Assembly (NCBI GenBank): GCA_030148425.1
Contig: JASBTM010000014.1
Coordinates: forward strand, 248,001-312,000
DNA from: Hyphomicrobium sp.
Lineage (GTDB): Bacteria; Pseudomonadota; Alphaproteobacteria; Rhizobiales; Hyphomicrobiaceae
DNA: 64,000 nucleotides
Direction of reading: 5' to 3'
The position numbers were made by a program, and so were the translations under genes. Shown one piece after another: positions 1 through 8,692 of the stretch (positions are counted from its first letter, which is position 1; every line of letters begins with the position of its first letter). The notes below the pieces were generated by a model, which made no database searches, had not been told where the DNA came from, and worked only from the letters and a program-made list of their open reading frames with translations.

Positions 1-2
1 TC

Positions 3-449
3 GCGTGGGCAATCTCGGGACGCGAGATGTGCCGCAACAATCCCGATCCCGACTGTCTCGCGACCCGAGCCGTGGGCCCGCTGCCTCCGGGGGAATATGC
101 CTTCAACTCTCCTATTGGCGATCAACGCATCACCTTCGGACCGAAGACGAAGCGGAATGTCGCCGGCATCTATCTGACGAAGCTTTGGAACAAAGACAAA
201 TTCACCGCGCGGCAGACCGCAGCCATTCTCTCGCGCGGGAACATTGCCATTCACGAGCGCCTTAAGGGTGAAATGTCCGAGGCTTGCCTAGGCTTGGAAG
301 CGAAAGGCTGGGCCTATGTCGCGGCCCTCATCAAGAGCGGCCGGGCAACAGGCGTCAACGCCTACGTCGACGAGCCGTACCCGCAGGTCGCGGAGAACCC
401 GCCGATCGTTGTCGCGTCGAGCTTCTCGCTCACCTCGCTGTTCAAGTGA
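3..449 (+). CDS. Partial CDS, 3' end of a DUF2778/tlde1-like protein
   Basis: The frame is already open at base 3, so the gene begins upstream of the window; the ATG at 27 is probably internal. The visible ~148 residues contain VGPLPPGEY followed later by RGNIAIHE and a SEACLGLE stretch. This resembles the glycine/proline-rich strand and the His...Ser-x-x-Cys catalytic region of DUF2778/tlde1 proteins, which are related to L,D-transpeptidases acting on peptidoglycan. The family assignment is by motif impression only, and the first part of the domain cannot be seen. It ends 18 bp before the convergent bestrophin gene. Confidence 0.5.
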   Translation, partial: AWAISGREMCRNNPDPDCLATRAVGPLPPGEYAFNSPIGDQRITFGPKTKRNVAGIYLTKLWNKDKFTARQTAAILSRGNIAIHERLKGEMSEACLGLEAKGWAYVAALIKSGRATGVNAYVDEPYPQVAENPPIVVASSFSLTSLFK

Positions 450-467
450 GCATCGGCCGGCTGAGCC

Positions 468-1358
468 TTACGATAGAACGTAAGCCACTGGCTGCAATTC
501 GTCGGGCAGTGGCTTCATGCCGACGAAATCCATCAATTCTCGCTCCACGACTCTGGTCAGCGCCTTGATCGGCAGGCTGTTGTCGGCCGGAGCGAACGGT
601 TCAGCCAGATCGTCGCCAATCGCGTCGAGACCGAAGAAGGTGTAGCTGATGAAAGCCACGATGACGGGCGTTCCCCACCCGAGTTGCGGCGCGAGTGCGA
701 ACGGCAGCAGGACGCAGAAAAGATAAACGGAACGGTGAATAAGGAGCGTATAGGCGAAGGGCAAAGGGGTCGACTTGATCCGCTCACACGCGGCCTGGAC
801 GCTTGCGATGGCATTCATCCGAATGGCGATTGAGGAATAGCGCCAATCCGACAGCACGCCCGACTTGTTAAGCGCGATCAAATCCGTGCCGATCCGCCTG
901 AGTAGAACGTCACAGATATTCGGACCGGCCGGGACCTCGATCTTCCACTGCCGGATCGCCGCGCTTTCGTCTTCGTCTCGCAATCTCGCCGACAGCGCAT
1001 TCACATAGGCGATGAGGGGGACGAATAGGCGCTTCTTGGTCTCGTCGTCGAGGTCCGACAACTCCCGTGCAAGCGAACGGACCTGCACCAATAGGTCGCC
1101 CCACTGCTTGCGACCCTCCCACCAACGGTCGTAGGCGGCGCTGTTGCGAAAGCTCATGAAGATCGAGATGGCGATGCCGATCAAGCCAAACGGCGCCGTG
1201 CCGAGATGGGACATCGGCTCCAGGTGAAAGTCGCCGGTCAGAACGACGACGCACGCCAGCACCGTTATAAACAGACAGCGCCATGCGACCCTCCCCGCGA
1301 TTGATCCTCGAATTGCGAAAAGAATGTCAAAGAGCGAAGCTTTCGGTCTGACGATCAA
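468..1358 (-). CDS. Bestrophin-like membrane channel protein
   Basis: Encodes ~296 residues of the bacterial bestrophin family (UPF0187, YneE-like), which form pentameric ion channels in the inner membrane. The signature FRNSAAYDRWWEGRKQWG lies about 80 residues in, between hydrophobic segments, and the protein starts with the typical IVRPK. The frame opens further upstream at a TTG (1388), but a TTG at 1358 gives the usual family N-terminus and has AAGGAGAG about seven bases before it, so that start is preferred. The gene is divergent from the MHS transporter and convergent with the partial gene at the window edge. The ion carried cannot be read from sequence. Confidence 0.85.
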   Translation of the reverse strand: MIVRPKASLFDILFAIRGSIAGRVAWRCLFITVLACVVVLTGDFHLEPMSHLGTAPFGLIGIAISIFMSFRNSAAYDRWWEGRKQWGDLLVQVRSLARELSDLDDETKKRLFVPLIAYVNALSARLRDEDESAAIRQWKIEVPAGPNICDVLLRRIGTDLIALNKSGVLSDWRYSSIAIRMNAIASVQAACERIKSTPLPFAYTLLIHRSVYLFCVLLPFALAPQLGWGTPVIVAFISYTFFGLDAIGDDLAEPFAPADNSLPIKALTRVVERELMDFVGMKPLPDELQPVAYVLS

Positions 1359-1717
1359 CGATCTCTCTCCTTGGCGTCCCTTGGGCAAAGCAGCGCGGAA
1401 ACGATGGGGCAGGGTAGGGAAATCTGGTACCTCACGCCGGGCATTTCGAGCAATTCGGATTTGAAACCCAACCGAAAAGACTCACGCCTCGGTGTCTTAG
1501 CTGTCATGCGGCGAAAGCACTGCCTGAAATCTCCCGAGGCAAAATTTCCTAGGAAAATGCGGGGCCATTGCTCCGCTTGGGTCGCCGGGGCGTTTACTCC
1601 GCCCACACGCAGAGCGCGAGATACGCGACCTCTCCATCGCACAATCCTTGCGGATCCGGCCGTCCACTGAAATATTCCCGCGACCGAATCGCCTTTGTCA
1701 AAATCGTTAGGTGACAT
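1359..1717. other. Divergent intergenic region, no gene seen
   Basis: About 360 bp separate the bestrophin gene and the MHS transporter, which are transcribed away from each other, so promoters for both should lie here. Short open frames on both strands have no ribosome binding site or recognisable product. I see no clear operator, hairpin or RNA gene. Confidence 0.5.
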
Positions 1718-3028
1718 TTGACTGAAACAAACACCGCTTCGACGCGCCGTGTGCTGCTCGCAAGCCTCGCGGGCACTGCCATCGAGTTCTTCGATTTCTA
1801 TATTTATGCCACGGCTGCGGTGCTTGTGTTTCCCGCCCTGTTCTTTCCCAACGCCGACGCCACGACGGCGACGCTCCAGTCGTTCGCTACGTTTTCGATC
1901 GCGTTTTTCGCGAGGCCGGTAGGCGCGGTGCTGTTCGGACACTTCGGCGACAGGATCGGGCGCAAGGCGACGCTCGTTGCCGCGCTTCTAACGATGGGGC
2001 TGTCGACTATTGCGATAGGGCTTTTGCCGACTTATGCGTCGGTTGGAGTTTGGGCGCCGTTTCTTCTGGCTATGTGCCGCTTTTTTCAAGGTCTGGGGCT
2101 CGGCGGCGAATGGGGCGGCGCCGTTCTGCTGGCGACCGAGAACGCACCGGGGTCGCGCAAGGCTTGGTTCGGGATGTTTCCCCAGCTCGGCGCGCCGATC
2201 GGCTTCCTTTGCTCGAGTGGCATCTTTCTCTTGATTACCGAGACGATGACGGACGCGCAGTTCATGTCGTTCGGCTGGCGCATTCCGTTCCTCGCGAGTG
2301 CTCTTCTCGTTGTCGTCGGGCTATATGTCCGCCTTCGCATCTCTGAAACGCCGGCCTTCAAACGCGCGATGGAGAACGACGAACGCGTGGCAGTACCCTT
2401 GCTTAGCGTCTTCTCTCGCCACGCGTTGCTTCTCCTCCTAGGGACCTTCGCGGCGCTCGCGACGTTCGTGTTGTTCTACTTGATGACAGTCTTCGCGCTG
2501 AGCTGGGGCATAAGCTCGCTCGGTTACACGCGGCAACAGTTCCTGCCCATTCAGATGCTCGGCGTCGTCTTCTTCGGTTTGACGATCCCGCTCTCGGCGT
2601 GGCTCGCGGATCGTTTTGGTCGGAAAGCGGTCCTACTCTCCGCAACAGCGCTGATCGGAATTTTTGGACTGATGTTCCAGCCGCTGTTTGGATCTGGAGA
2701 TACGATGAGCGTGATTACGTTCATGATCCTCGGCCTTGCGCTCATGGGCCTGACGTATGGCCCGCTCGGGACCGCGCTGTCGGAGCCGTTTCCCGTCGGC
2801 GTTCGCTACACGGGCGTTTCACTGGCCTTCAATCTCGCCGGAATTTTTGGAGCGTCGCTCGCCCCCTATATCGCGACCACGCTGGCGAAAGACTACGGCA
2901 TCGAAGCTGTCGGCCTTTATCTTGCGGGGGCCGCGCTAATCACCTTCCTGGCCCTCATCGGACTGGGCCGCTTCGCGAGCGCGCCGGAGCGGAGTGCTCC
3001 GCCTCTCTCCAGCGAACAACCGGTCTGA
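1718..3028 (+). CDS. MHS-family MFS transporter (metabolite:proton symporter)
   Basis: A 436-residue, 12-helix transporter of the major facilitator superfamily. The opening IEFFDFYIYATAA, the loop FGHFGDRIGRKATL and the segment FFQGLGLGGEWGGA are hallmarks of the MHS subfamily (ShiA, ProP, KgtP, citrate carriers), which use proton symport for organic acids, osmolytes or aromatics. A second DRFGRK motif opens the C-terminal half. Translation begins at a TTG with AGGTG about seven bases upstream; no ATG in this frame precedes the first helix. The gene stands alone, so the substrate cannot be inferred from neighbours. Confidence 0.88.
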   Translation: MTETNTASTRRVLLASLAGTAIEFFDFYIYATAAVLVFPALFFPNADATTATLQSFATFSIAFFARPVGAVLFGHFGDRIGRKATLVAALLTMGLSTIAIGLLPTYASVGVWAPFLLAMCRFFQGLGLGGEWGGAVLLATENAPGSRKAWFGMFPQLGAPIGFLCSSGIFLLITETMTDAQFMSFGWRIPFLASALLVVVGLYVRLRISETPAFKRAMENDERVAVPLLSVFSRHALLLLLGTFAALATFVLFYLMTVFALSWGISSLGYTRQQFLPIQMLGVVFFGLTIPLSAWLADRFGRKAVLLSATALIGIFGLMFQPLFGSGDTMSVITFMILGLALMGLTYGPLGTALSEPFPVGVRYTGVSLAFNLAGIFGASLAPYIATTLAKDYGIEAVGLYLAGAALITFLALIGLGRFASAPERSAPPLSSEQPV

Positions 3029-3280
3029 ACTCTGACGCGTCTCGGACCGATCATCGGTTCGAGACGTGACCGACTGAACACGGCGGGGACAATCGATTTC
3101 GTCTCGACAGATCCGGTAAAATTGAATTTTCCATCTATACTCATCATTCGCCACGAGTCCGCATAGCGCATCGCAGCGACGTATTCGATTGACTATCCAA
3201 GCCCCCCGAAAGAAAGTCCGTGCCGTTAAAGGACCCGCATAGGACGCGTATAAAGCCGTGCTCGAACGGCGGAGGGGCGA

Positions 3281-4372
3281 ATGAGTGTATTCCTTCGATC
3301 TTGGCTGTCGTTTGCACTTTTCGCGTTGATCGCGGCTGCACCGGCGATGGCGGACGATCAGAAATTTACGAAGCAGCAACTCGATCAGATGCTGGCGCCA
3401 ATCGCCCTCTATCCCGATGATCTTCTTTCGAATGTTCTTATGGCGGCGACCTATCCGCTCGACGTCGTAGAAGCGGAGCGCTGGCGCAGCGATCCGGCCA
3501 ACGCCTCTCTGCAGGGAGATGCACTTGTCGCCGCGCTCAAATCCAAGACCTGGGACCCGAGCATCAAAGCGCTTGTGCAATTTCCCGACGTTCTCAAGAT
3601 GATGAGCGACCAGCTCGACTGGACACAGAAAGTCGGCGACGCCTTCCTCGCTCAGCAAAACGATGTGATGAATGAAGTCCAGGTCCTGCGGGCAAAAGCC
3701 GACGCAAGCGGACATCTTCGCAGCAACTCCCAACAGACCGTCACGCAGGACGACGGTTCATACGTCATTCGGCCTGCCGATCCGGAGACCGTCTATGTGC
3801 CGGTCTATGAGCCTTCCGTCGTCTATGGCTCCTGGTGGTATCCAGATTATCCGCCGGATTATTGGGGATACCCCGGCGCCTCGTTTGTCGACGGCTACTT
3901 TTGGGGTGCGGCAGGCGTTGCGATTGCCGGCGGCATCTGGGGCTGGAACCACTGGAACTGGCGCGACCGCCACATCGATATCAACGTGAATCGCTGGAAT
4001 TCGATCAATGGCAACCGAACCCGCGTCACGAACAACGTCTGGAAGCACGATGGCAATCATCGCTGGCGCGGACAACATGGCTCGAAGGACTTCAACCGAG
4101 CCGATATTGAGCGCCGCCTGCAAGGCACCGATCATTCCGCGCTGAACCGGAAATTCGATCACGGCGCCCAACTTCGGCGGAATGGGCGAAACTTCGAGAA
4201 GGCTCGCGCGCGGAACCCGCAAGCGGTTCGCCGCCGCGGCAACGGCGGTGGAAACGCCCGGAATTTCGTGCGGAGAGGCGGAGGCCACGCGGCCCGGCCG
4301 GCACACTTCAGGCGTCCCGCAGCCCACCATCGCGGAGGAGGCGGCGGCCGGCGCGGAGGACACCGGCGCTAA
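3281..4372 (+). CDS. DUF3300 domain exported protein
   Basis: A 363-residue protein with a signal peptide (about 24 residues, ending PAMADDQ), so probably periplasmic or surface exposed. Residues about 28-150 carry the DUF3300 domain, with QMLAPIALYPDDLLSNVLMA and repeated Tyr-Pro motifs. A Trp/Tyr-rich stretch follows, and the C-terminus is low-complexity, rich in Arg, Gly and His. The last ~100 residues look disordered and basic and could bind nucleic acid or anionic polymers. GGAGGGGCGA precedes the ATG. A strong hairpin terminator closes the unit. Function of the family is unknown. Confidence 0.8.
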   Translation: MSVFLRSWLSFALFALIAAAPAMADDQKFTKQQLDQMLAPIALYPDDLLSNVLMAATYPLDVVEAERWRSDPANASLQGDALVAALKSKTWDPSIKALVQFPDVLKMMSDQLDWTQKVGDAFLAQQNDVMNEVQVLRAKADASGHLRSNSQQTVTQDDGSYVIRPADPETVYVPVYEPSVVYGSWWYPDYPPDYWGYPGASFVDGYFWGAAGVAIAGGIWGWNHWNWRDRHIDINVNRWNSINGNRTRVTNNVWKHDGNHRWRGQHGSKDFNRADIERRLQGTDHSALNRKFDHGAQLRRNGRNFEKARARNPQAVRRRGNGGGNARNFVRRGGGHAARPAHFRRPAAHHRGGGGGRRGGHRR

Positions 4373-4400
4373 AGCCGACCACAGCTCAGACGAAAAAGAA

Positions 4401-4434
4401 AAGGCCCCGGAGACAGTCCAGTCTCCGGGGCCTT
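4401..4434. terminator. Bidirectional rho-independent terminator
   Basis: A perfect 14-bp inverted repeat, AAGGCCCCGGAGAC / GTCTCCGGGGCCTT, encloses a 6-base loop. An A-rich tract lies on the left and a short T-containing tract on the right. It lies between the converging DUF3300 gene and the small exported-protein gene on the minus strand, so it can serve both. Confidence 0.85.
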
Positions 4435-4458
4435 CATTTCAAGTTGAACGTTCAAGCG

Positions 4459-4827
4459 TTACCGGCGGTCGTCGAAATCGCCAAGACGGTTGAAGCAATC
4501 CTGCAGTTGCTCGGCGCGTCCCCGTTGCTCATCGAACACCGCACGGCGGGGCGCCCAGCGGCACCACTGAAAATGCCCACGCAAATCGCCGTCCCAACGC
4601 GGTCCGCGGAATCCGCACCTGAAGCGATTATTCGCGTCTGCCTGGACCTGAGCGATGCGAGCGTAGACTTCGCAGCTTGCGCGCTTGCCCTCGACATCCC
4701 CGCGTCGATCATTGGGACCGAACTTGAACGAAAAACCACGGTCGTCCAGGCGGAGGGTTTGAGACTGTGCGGACGCAGCCGACAGAAGAACCCCGGCCGC
4801 CGCCAAACCCATCACAAAAAAGCGCAT
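4459..4827 (-). CDS. Small exported protein of unknown function
   Basis: About 122 residues starting MRFFVMGLAAAGVLLSAASA, a clear signal peptide, so periplasmic. The frame is open further upstream, but GAGGTG stands about nine bases before this ATG and it gives a proper signal peptide. The mature part is rich in Arg, Asp, Phe and Trp with four cysteines (SCEVY, FRCGF, WCRWA, DCFN), which suggests two disulphides. I do not recognise the family. It converges on the DUF3300 gene across a shared terminator; both encode exported proteins of unknown role. Confidence 0.65.
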   Translation of the reverse strand: MRFFVMGLAAAGVLLSAASAQSQTLRLDDRGFSFKFGPNDRRGDVEGKRASCEVYARIAQVQADANNRFRCGFRGPRWDGDLRGHFQWCRWAPRRAVFDEQRGRAEQLQDCFNRLGDFDDRR

Positions 4828-4994
4828 TGAATTCACCTCGTTTGGTAGTTTACGGCGTTCCCATAACGCCCGATTATGGCCGCCAGATTGCGTCGAGACG
4901 GCCAACGTTTGCTTTTGCGTTGTCCGAATGTTGCTGGATTGCGTTCAGCCGGCCTCTCCGCAGCGAATTCCGCGGCCGCCGCTCCCTAAGGGCT

Positions 4995-5008
4995 TTGACC
5001 TAGATCAG
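4995..5008. promoter_or_regulatory. FNR/FixK-type box candidate
   Basis: TTGAC-CTAG-ATCAG fits the FNR/FixK consensus TTGAY-N4-RTCAA at nine of ten informative bases. It lies about 95 bp upstream of the mlaE start. In alphaproteobacteria such boxes bind CRP/FNR-family regulators responding to low oxygen. It is a single site matched by eye, with no recognised -10 element next to it. Confidence 0.4.
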
Positions 5009-5102
5009 CATCCGCTCCGTCGCCCGTGGTATCGGGATTGGGCACTCGGGAGGCCGGGCCATCGGCTTGCGTCCTCCACGGCTGAATCGGGACGGAATAA
5101 AA

Positions 5103-6248
5103 GTGGACAGCGACGCATCTCCGACGGCCCTTCTGACGATCTCGACGGCCGACGCGACAACGATGGTGGCGAGCAGCAGCTGGACGTCGCAAAACGCGAA
5201 AACCTTAGACCGCACGATTGGGGAATTGTTAGCCCGAACTGGCGGACAAACGGCGCTCACACTCGACATGCACGACATCGACTCCTTCGATACATTCGGG
5301 GCGTGGCAGCTAGCCCGCCTCACCAAGGAATTGAAGACGCGCGGGCAGGCGCTCACGATTATCGGCCTCGAAAAGCGATACGATGTTCTGTTTGACGCTG
5401 TTCGGGAGGCGAGTGCGCGCGCAGACAGCATCGCCTCCAAGCCACGAAATGAATTTTTTGGCCTCGCGGCCATCGGCGAGGCGGTGACCGGTTGGGGAAA
5501 AGGCTTTCTCCTGTTGCTCGACATGGCGGGCGCCGTATGTGCCGCCGCCTTCAGGGCGCTGCTGAAGCCATCGAGCTTCCGTTTGACCTCAGCCATCAAC
5601 CAGCTCGACCGCGTGGCTTGGCAAGCCATCCCGATCATTTTGCTGATTACCTTTCTGATCGGCGCAATCATCGCCCAACAGGGCTTCTTTCATTTCAGAA
5701 AATTCGGCGCCGACGACTACGTCGTCGATATGGTCGGTATTCTCGTCTTGCGTGAAATCGGCGTTCTGATCGTCGCGATCATGGTCGCGGGCCGGTCGGG
5801 AAGCTCTTACACGGCCGAGCTCGGTTCGATGAAGATGCGCGAAGAGATCGATGCGTTGCGCACCATGGGGTTCGATCCGGTCGACGTGCTGATCCTTCCG
5901 CGCATTGTCGCACTCGTCATCGGCCTTCCCCTCCTCACTTTCCTCGGATCGATGTCGGCACTCTACGGCAGCGAACTCGTCGCGTGGCTCTACGGCGGCA
6001 TGAGCCCCGAGATCTATATCGCCCGTCTCAAGGAGGCGATCTCGCTCACGCATTTCAAAGTTGGAATCATAAAAGCGCCGTTCATGGCTTTCGTTATCGG
6101 CATCGTCGCGTGCACCGAGGGTCTGAAAGTCGGGGGAAGTGCTGAGTCCCTTGGGTTGCGGACGACCTCATCGGTCGTCACCGCCATCTTCCTCGTGATC
6201 GTGCTCGACGGACTTTTCGCGATCTTCTTCGCTTCGATCGGAATGTAA
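5103..6248 (+). CDS. mlaE: Mla-type ABC transporter permease with N-terminal STAS domain
   Basis: About 381 residues. Residues ~1-100 form a STAS-like domain (LTLDMHDIDSFDTFGAWQLARL). The rest is the MlaE permease fold, with VLREIGVLIVAIMVAGRSGSS, an EIDALRTMGFDPVDVL coupling segment and 5-6 membrane helices. MlaE partners an ATPase and an MCE protein to move phospholipids across the envelope. The STAS domain, normally the separate MlaB subunit, is fused here as in many alphaproteobacteria. The frame also offers a TTG at 5067, but its possible ribosome site is too far away; the GTG at 5103 has GGGACGGA upstream. The ATPase gene begins three bases after the stop. Confidence 0.85.
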   Translation: MDSDASPTALLTISTADATTMVASSSWTSQNAKTLDRTIGELLARTGGQTALTLDMHDIDSFDTFGAWQLARLTKELKTRGQALTIIGLEKRYDVLFDAVREASARADSIASKPRNEFFGLAAIGEAVTGWGKGFLLLLDMAGAVCAAAFRALLKPSSFRLTSAINQLDRVAWQAIPIILLITFLIGAIIAQQGFFHFRKFGADDYVVDMVGILVLREIGVLIVAIMVAGRSGSSYTAELGSMKMREEIDALRTMGFDPVDVLILPRIVALVIGLPLLTFLGSMSALYGSELVAWLYGGMSPEIYIARLKEAISLTHFKVGIIKAPFMAFVIGIVACTEGLKVGGSAESLGLRTTSSVVTAIFLVIVLDGLFAIFFASIGM

Positions 6249-6251
6249 CGG

Positions 6252-7043
6252 ATGGCGGTCTCAAAGAACGAACCTGTTCTCAGCGTCCGCGATCTTGTTG
6301 TCGCGTTTCGCGAACGTAACGTGCTCGACCACCTTTCTATGGATGTCCGCCCCGGAGAAATCCTAGGTCTGGTCGGCGGCTCGGGCAGCGGCAAGTCCGT
6401 GCTTCTTCGCACGATCCTCGGACTACTGCCGAAGCGCTCTGGCACTATCGAGGTGTTTGGCGAAGATCTTGACCGGGTCGACGACGAGACGAAGCGAAAG
6501 CTTCAGCGGCGGTGGGGTGTTCTCTTTCAGAACGGTGCGCTTTATTCGTCATTGACGGTGATGCAAAATGTACAGTTTCCGATGCGGGAATTCCTGCGGC
6601 TGCCGGAACACCTGCTCGATGAGATTGCGGCGACGAAGCTGGCGATGGTCGGTCTTTCCCGGCGCGACGCGAACAAACTTCCCTCCGAGCTTTCGGGCGG
6701 CATGACGAAACGCGTCGCGATGGCCCGCGCGCTTGCGCTTGATCCGGAGGTCGTCTTCCTCGACGAGCCGACGTCGGGTCTCGATCCGATTTCAGCGGGC
6801 GACTTCGATACTCTCATCCGCACGCTGCAACAGACGCTCGGCCTGACGGTCTTCATGATCACGCACGATCTGAACAGTCTCCACACCGTTTGCGATCGTA
6901 TTTCGGTTCTTGCGGACGGGAAGATCGTCGCCGATGGACCTATCTCGACCATGCTCGCGAGCGAGCACCCGTGGGTCAAATCCTATTTCCGCGGCCAGCG
7001 GGGACAGCTTCTCGAACGTTCACGCCAACAGACACCGGCTTGA
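6252..7043 (+). CDS. mlaF: Mla-type ABC transporter ATP-binding protein
   Basis: A 263-residue ABC ATPase. Walker A is GGSGSGKSV (about residue 42), the signature is ELSGGMTKRVAMARAL, Walker B is VVFLDEPTSGLD, and the switch histidine is in MITHDL. SGGMTKRV rather than SGGQ is typical of the MlaF/Ttg2A group. It should energise MlaE, which ends three bases before its ATG, and serve the MCE protein encoded nine bases after its stop. Confidence 0.9.
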   Translation: MAVSKNEPVLSVRDLVVAFRERNVLDHLSMDVRPGEILGLVGGSGSGKSVLLRTILGLLPKRSGTIEVFGEDLDRVDDETKRKLQRRWGVLFQNGALYSSLTVMQNVQFPMREFLRLPEHLLDEIAATKLAMVGLSRRDANKLPSELSGGMTKRVAMARALALDPEVVFLDEPTSGLDPISAGDFDTLIRTLQQTLGLTVFMITHDLNSLHTVCDRISVLADGKIVADGPISTMLASEHPWVKSYFRGQRGQLLERSRQQTPA

Positions 7044-7052
7044 GGCACTACA

Positions 7053-8174
7053 ATGGAAATCCGCGCTCGTTACACACTGATTGGCCTATTCACGCTGGCG
7101 ACTGTCGCGGCTGCGTTTGCGTTCGTCTATTGGCTGAACCATGCGGGCGGCCTGACGCAGCAGACGCTCTATCGCGCTCGCTTCGACAATTCCGTGTCGG
7201 GGCTGCTGAAAGGTTCGGCCGTACTGTTCAACGGGATTCGAGTTGGCGAAGTGGTCGCACTCGACCTCGCGGCCGACGATCCAAAACAGGTCACGGCCAT
7301 GATGTCGGTCGACAACACGACGCCGGTCCGCTCCGATACGAAGGTCGGAATTGAATTCCAAGGCCTCACCGGCTCGCCTGTTCTATCGCTCCGCGGCGGC
7401 GTCGCGAACTCGCCGCCCGTGGTTTCGACCGACAATCAACCGGCCATGCTCGCGATCGATCCGGACGCTACGCAAAACATTACTCAATCCGCGCGGAGCT
7501 TGGTGCGCAGGATCGACGACGTGATCGACGAAAACCGCGAACCACTGAAAGCGCTGATAGCGAACATCAACACGTTCTCCGCTGCACTTGCGAAGAATTC
7601 GGACAAGGTCGATGGCATCCTTGCAGGTCTCGAACGCATGACCGGCGGCGGCAAGAAGGCGAATGTTCCCATCGTCGATCTCCTGCCAGTGCAGAAATTT
7701 CCAGGACTGACGAAAATTCCGGAAGGCCAGCTTGCAGTCCCGGAACCTGACGTCGTGGGCAGCGTCTTCAACGACCAGGTTGCCGTTATGACGCCGTCCG
7801 GAAATCGCTCCACCGCCATCGATGCCAAATGGCCGGATACACTCAGCCGCGTCTTTCAATCCCGCGTGGTGCAGAGCTTCGAGAACGCGGGTTATATGAA
7901 GGTCATGGGACATCAGCCTGACTCGCTCAAAGTGGACTATCAGCTGATGATCGATCTGCGCAGCTTTCAGATCATAGCGTCGGACTCTCCAACCGCCGAA
8001 ATATCATTCTCCGCGAAGATCGTCAGCGATAGCGGACAGATCCTTGGCGCCAAGCTCTTCAGCGCCAGCGTTCCTGCTGTTATCGCAGACGAGGCCAGCG
8101 TTGCGGCGGCGCTAAACAAAGCCTTCGACAAAGTCGTTGGCGAACTCGTCGTCTGGGCGTGCACGACCGCTTAG
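7053..8174 (+). CDS. mlaD: MlaD-type MCE protein fused to a PqiC-like auxiliary domain
   Basis: A 373-residue protein. An N-terminal helix (YTLIGLFTLATVAAAFAFVYW) anchors it in the inner membrane. An MCE domain follows at about residues 38-120 (SGLLKGSAVLFNGIRVGEV), then a helical linker. The last ~150 residues (from PEPDVVGSVFNDQVAVM to the end) resemble the ABC-type transport auxiliary lipoprotein family (YmbA/PqiC), usually a separate outer-membrane lipoprotein. The auxiliary part has no lipoprotein signal of its own, so here it would sit in the periplasm as part of the inner-membrane MCE protein. It completes a three-gene mlaE-mlaF-mlaD operon. The MCE half is certain; the C-terminal assignment is by fold impression. 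Confidence 0.8.
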   Translation: MEIRARYTLIGLFTLATVAAAFAFVYWLNHAGGLTQQTLYRARFDNSVSGLLKGSAVLFNGIRVGEVVALDLAADDPKQVTAMMSVDNTTPVRSDTKVGIEFQGLTGSPVLSLRGGVANSPPVVSTDNQPAMLAIDPDATQNITQSARSLVRRIDDVIDENREPLKALIANINTFSAALAKNSDKVDGILAGLERMTGGGKKANVPIVDLLPVQKFPGLTKIPEGQLAVPEPDVVGSVFNDQVAVMTPSGNRSTAIDAKWPDTLSRVFQSRVVQSFENAGYMKVMGHQPDSLKVDYQLMIDLRSFQIIASDSPTAEISFSAKIVSDSGQILGAKLFSASVPAVIADEASVAAALNKAFDKVVGELVVWACTTA

Positions 8175-8418
8175 GCCCGCGGAATACGTTGTGGATCGTG
8201 GGGCTCGCAAGCCTCAGGGTCTTCGACTGCTCGAGGCGCTAGTGCCGGTTTTCGCTCGCCAAATTTCGCAAATATCAACGACGCTAACCGATCAACTCCG
8301 CCACCAATATTACACCCGCTTGTCACATATCCGGGATAATTGAGCCTCCGAGCAGCCCCTTATCATCCGATCACGGACATACGGGGCGCGCTTCTATTCT
8401 TACTGGGGGGACTACCTG

Positions 8419-8625
8419 ATGAAGTCGAAATATCTGCTCGCCGCCGCAGCGGTGATGATCGCCATGAGCGCAACGCCTGCGGCTTATGCCGGCAAGGCCA
8501 AAGCCCACAAGCACAAGGGCCACCACAAGGCTCACCACATCAAGGGTTGGAAGGCCTGCAAGGGCACCTACAAATATCTCAAGGGCGGCAAGTGCCTCGA
8601 CGCCCGCGACAAGAAATCGAAATAA
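8419..8625 (+). CDS. Small secreted Lys/His-rich protein
   Basis: 68 residues: a signal peptide of about 24 residues (KSKYLLAAAAVMIAMSATPA), then a mature peptide of ~44 residues with many Lys and His (KAHKHKGHHKAHHIKG) and two cysteines (ACKG, KCLD). Such composition could bind metal or polyanions, but I know no family with a proven role. GGGGGGAC lies a few bases before the ATG and a hairpin follows the stop, so it is an independent unit. Confidence 0.65.
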   Translation: MKSKYLLAAAAVMIAMSATPAAYAGKAKAHKHKGHHKAHHIKGWKACKGTYKYLKGGKCLDARDKKSK

Positions 8626-8641
8626 CGTTTAATCGAGGGGG

Positions 8642-8665
8642 CCAGGCGCTGCGTTGGACGCCTGG
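8642..8665 (+). terminator. Probable terminator hairpin
   Basis: CCAGGCG and CGCCTGG form a 7-bp stem with a 10-base loop, 17 bp after the small secreted protein gene and before the converging MocR gene. There is no strong T-run, so activity is uncertain. Confidence 0.5.
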
Positions 8666-8692
8666 TCTCATCCTCGCTAGAGGCGAAAGCAC

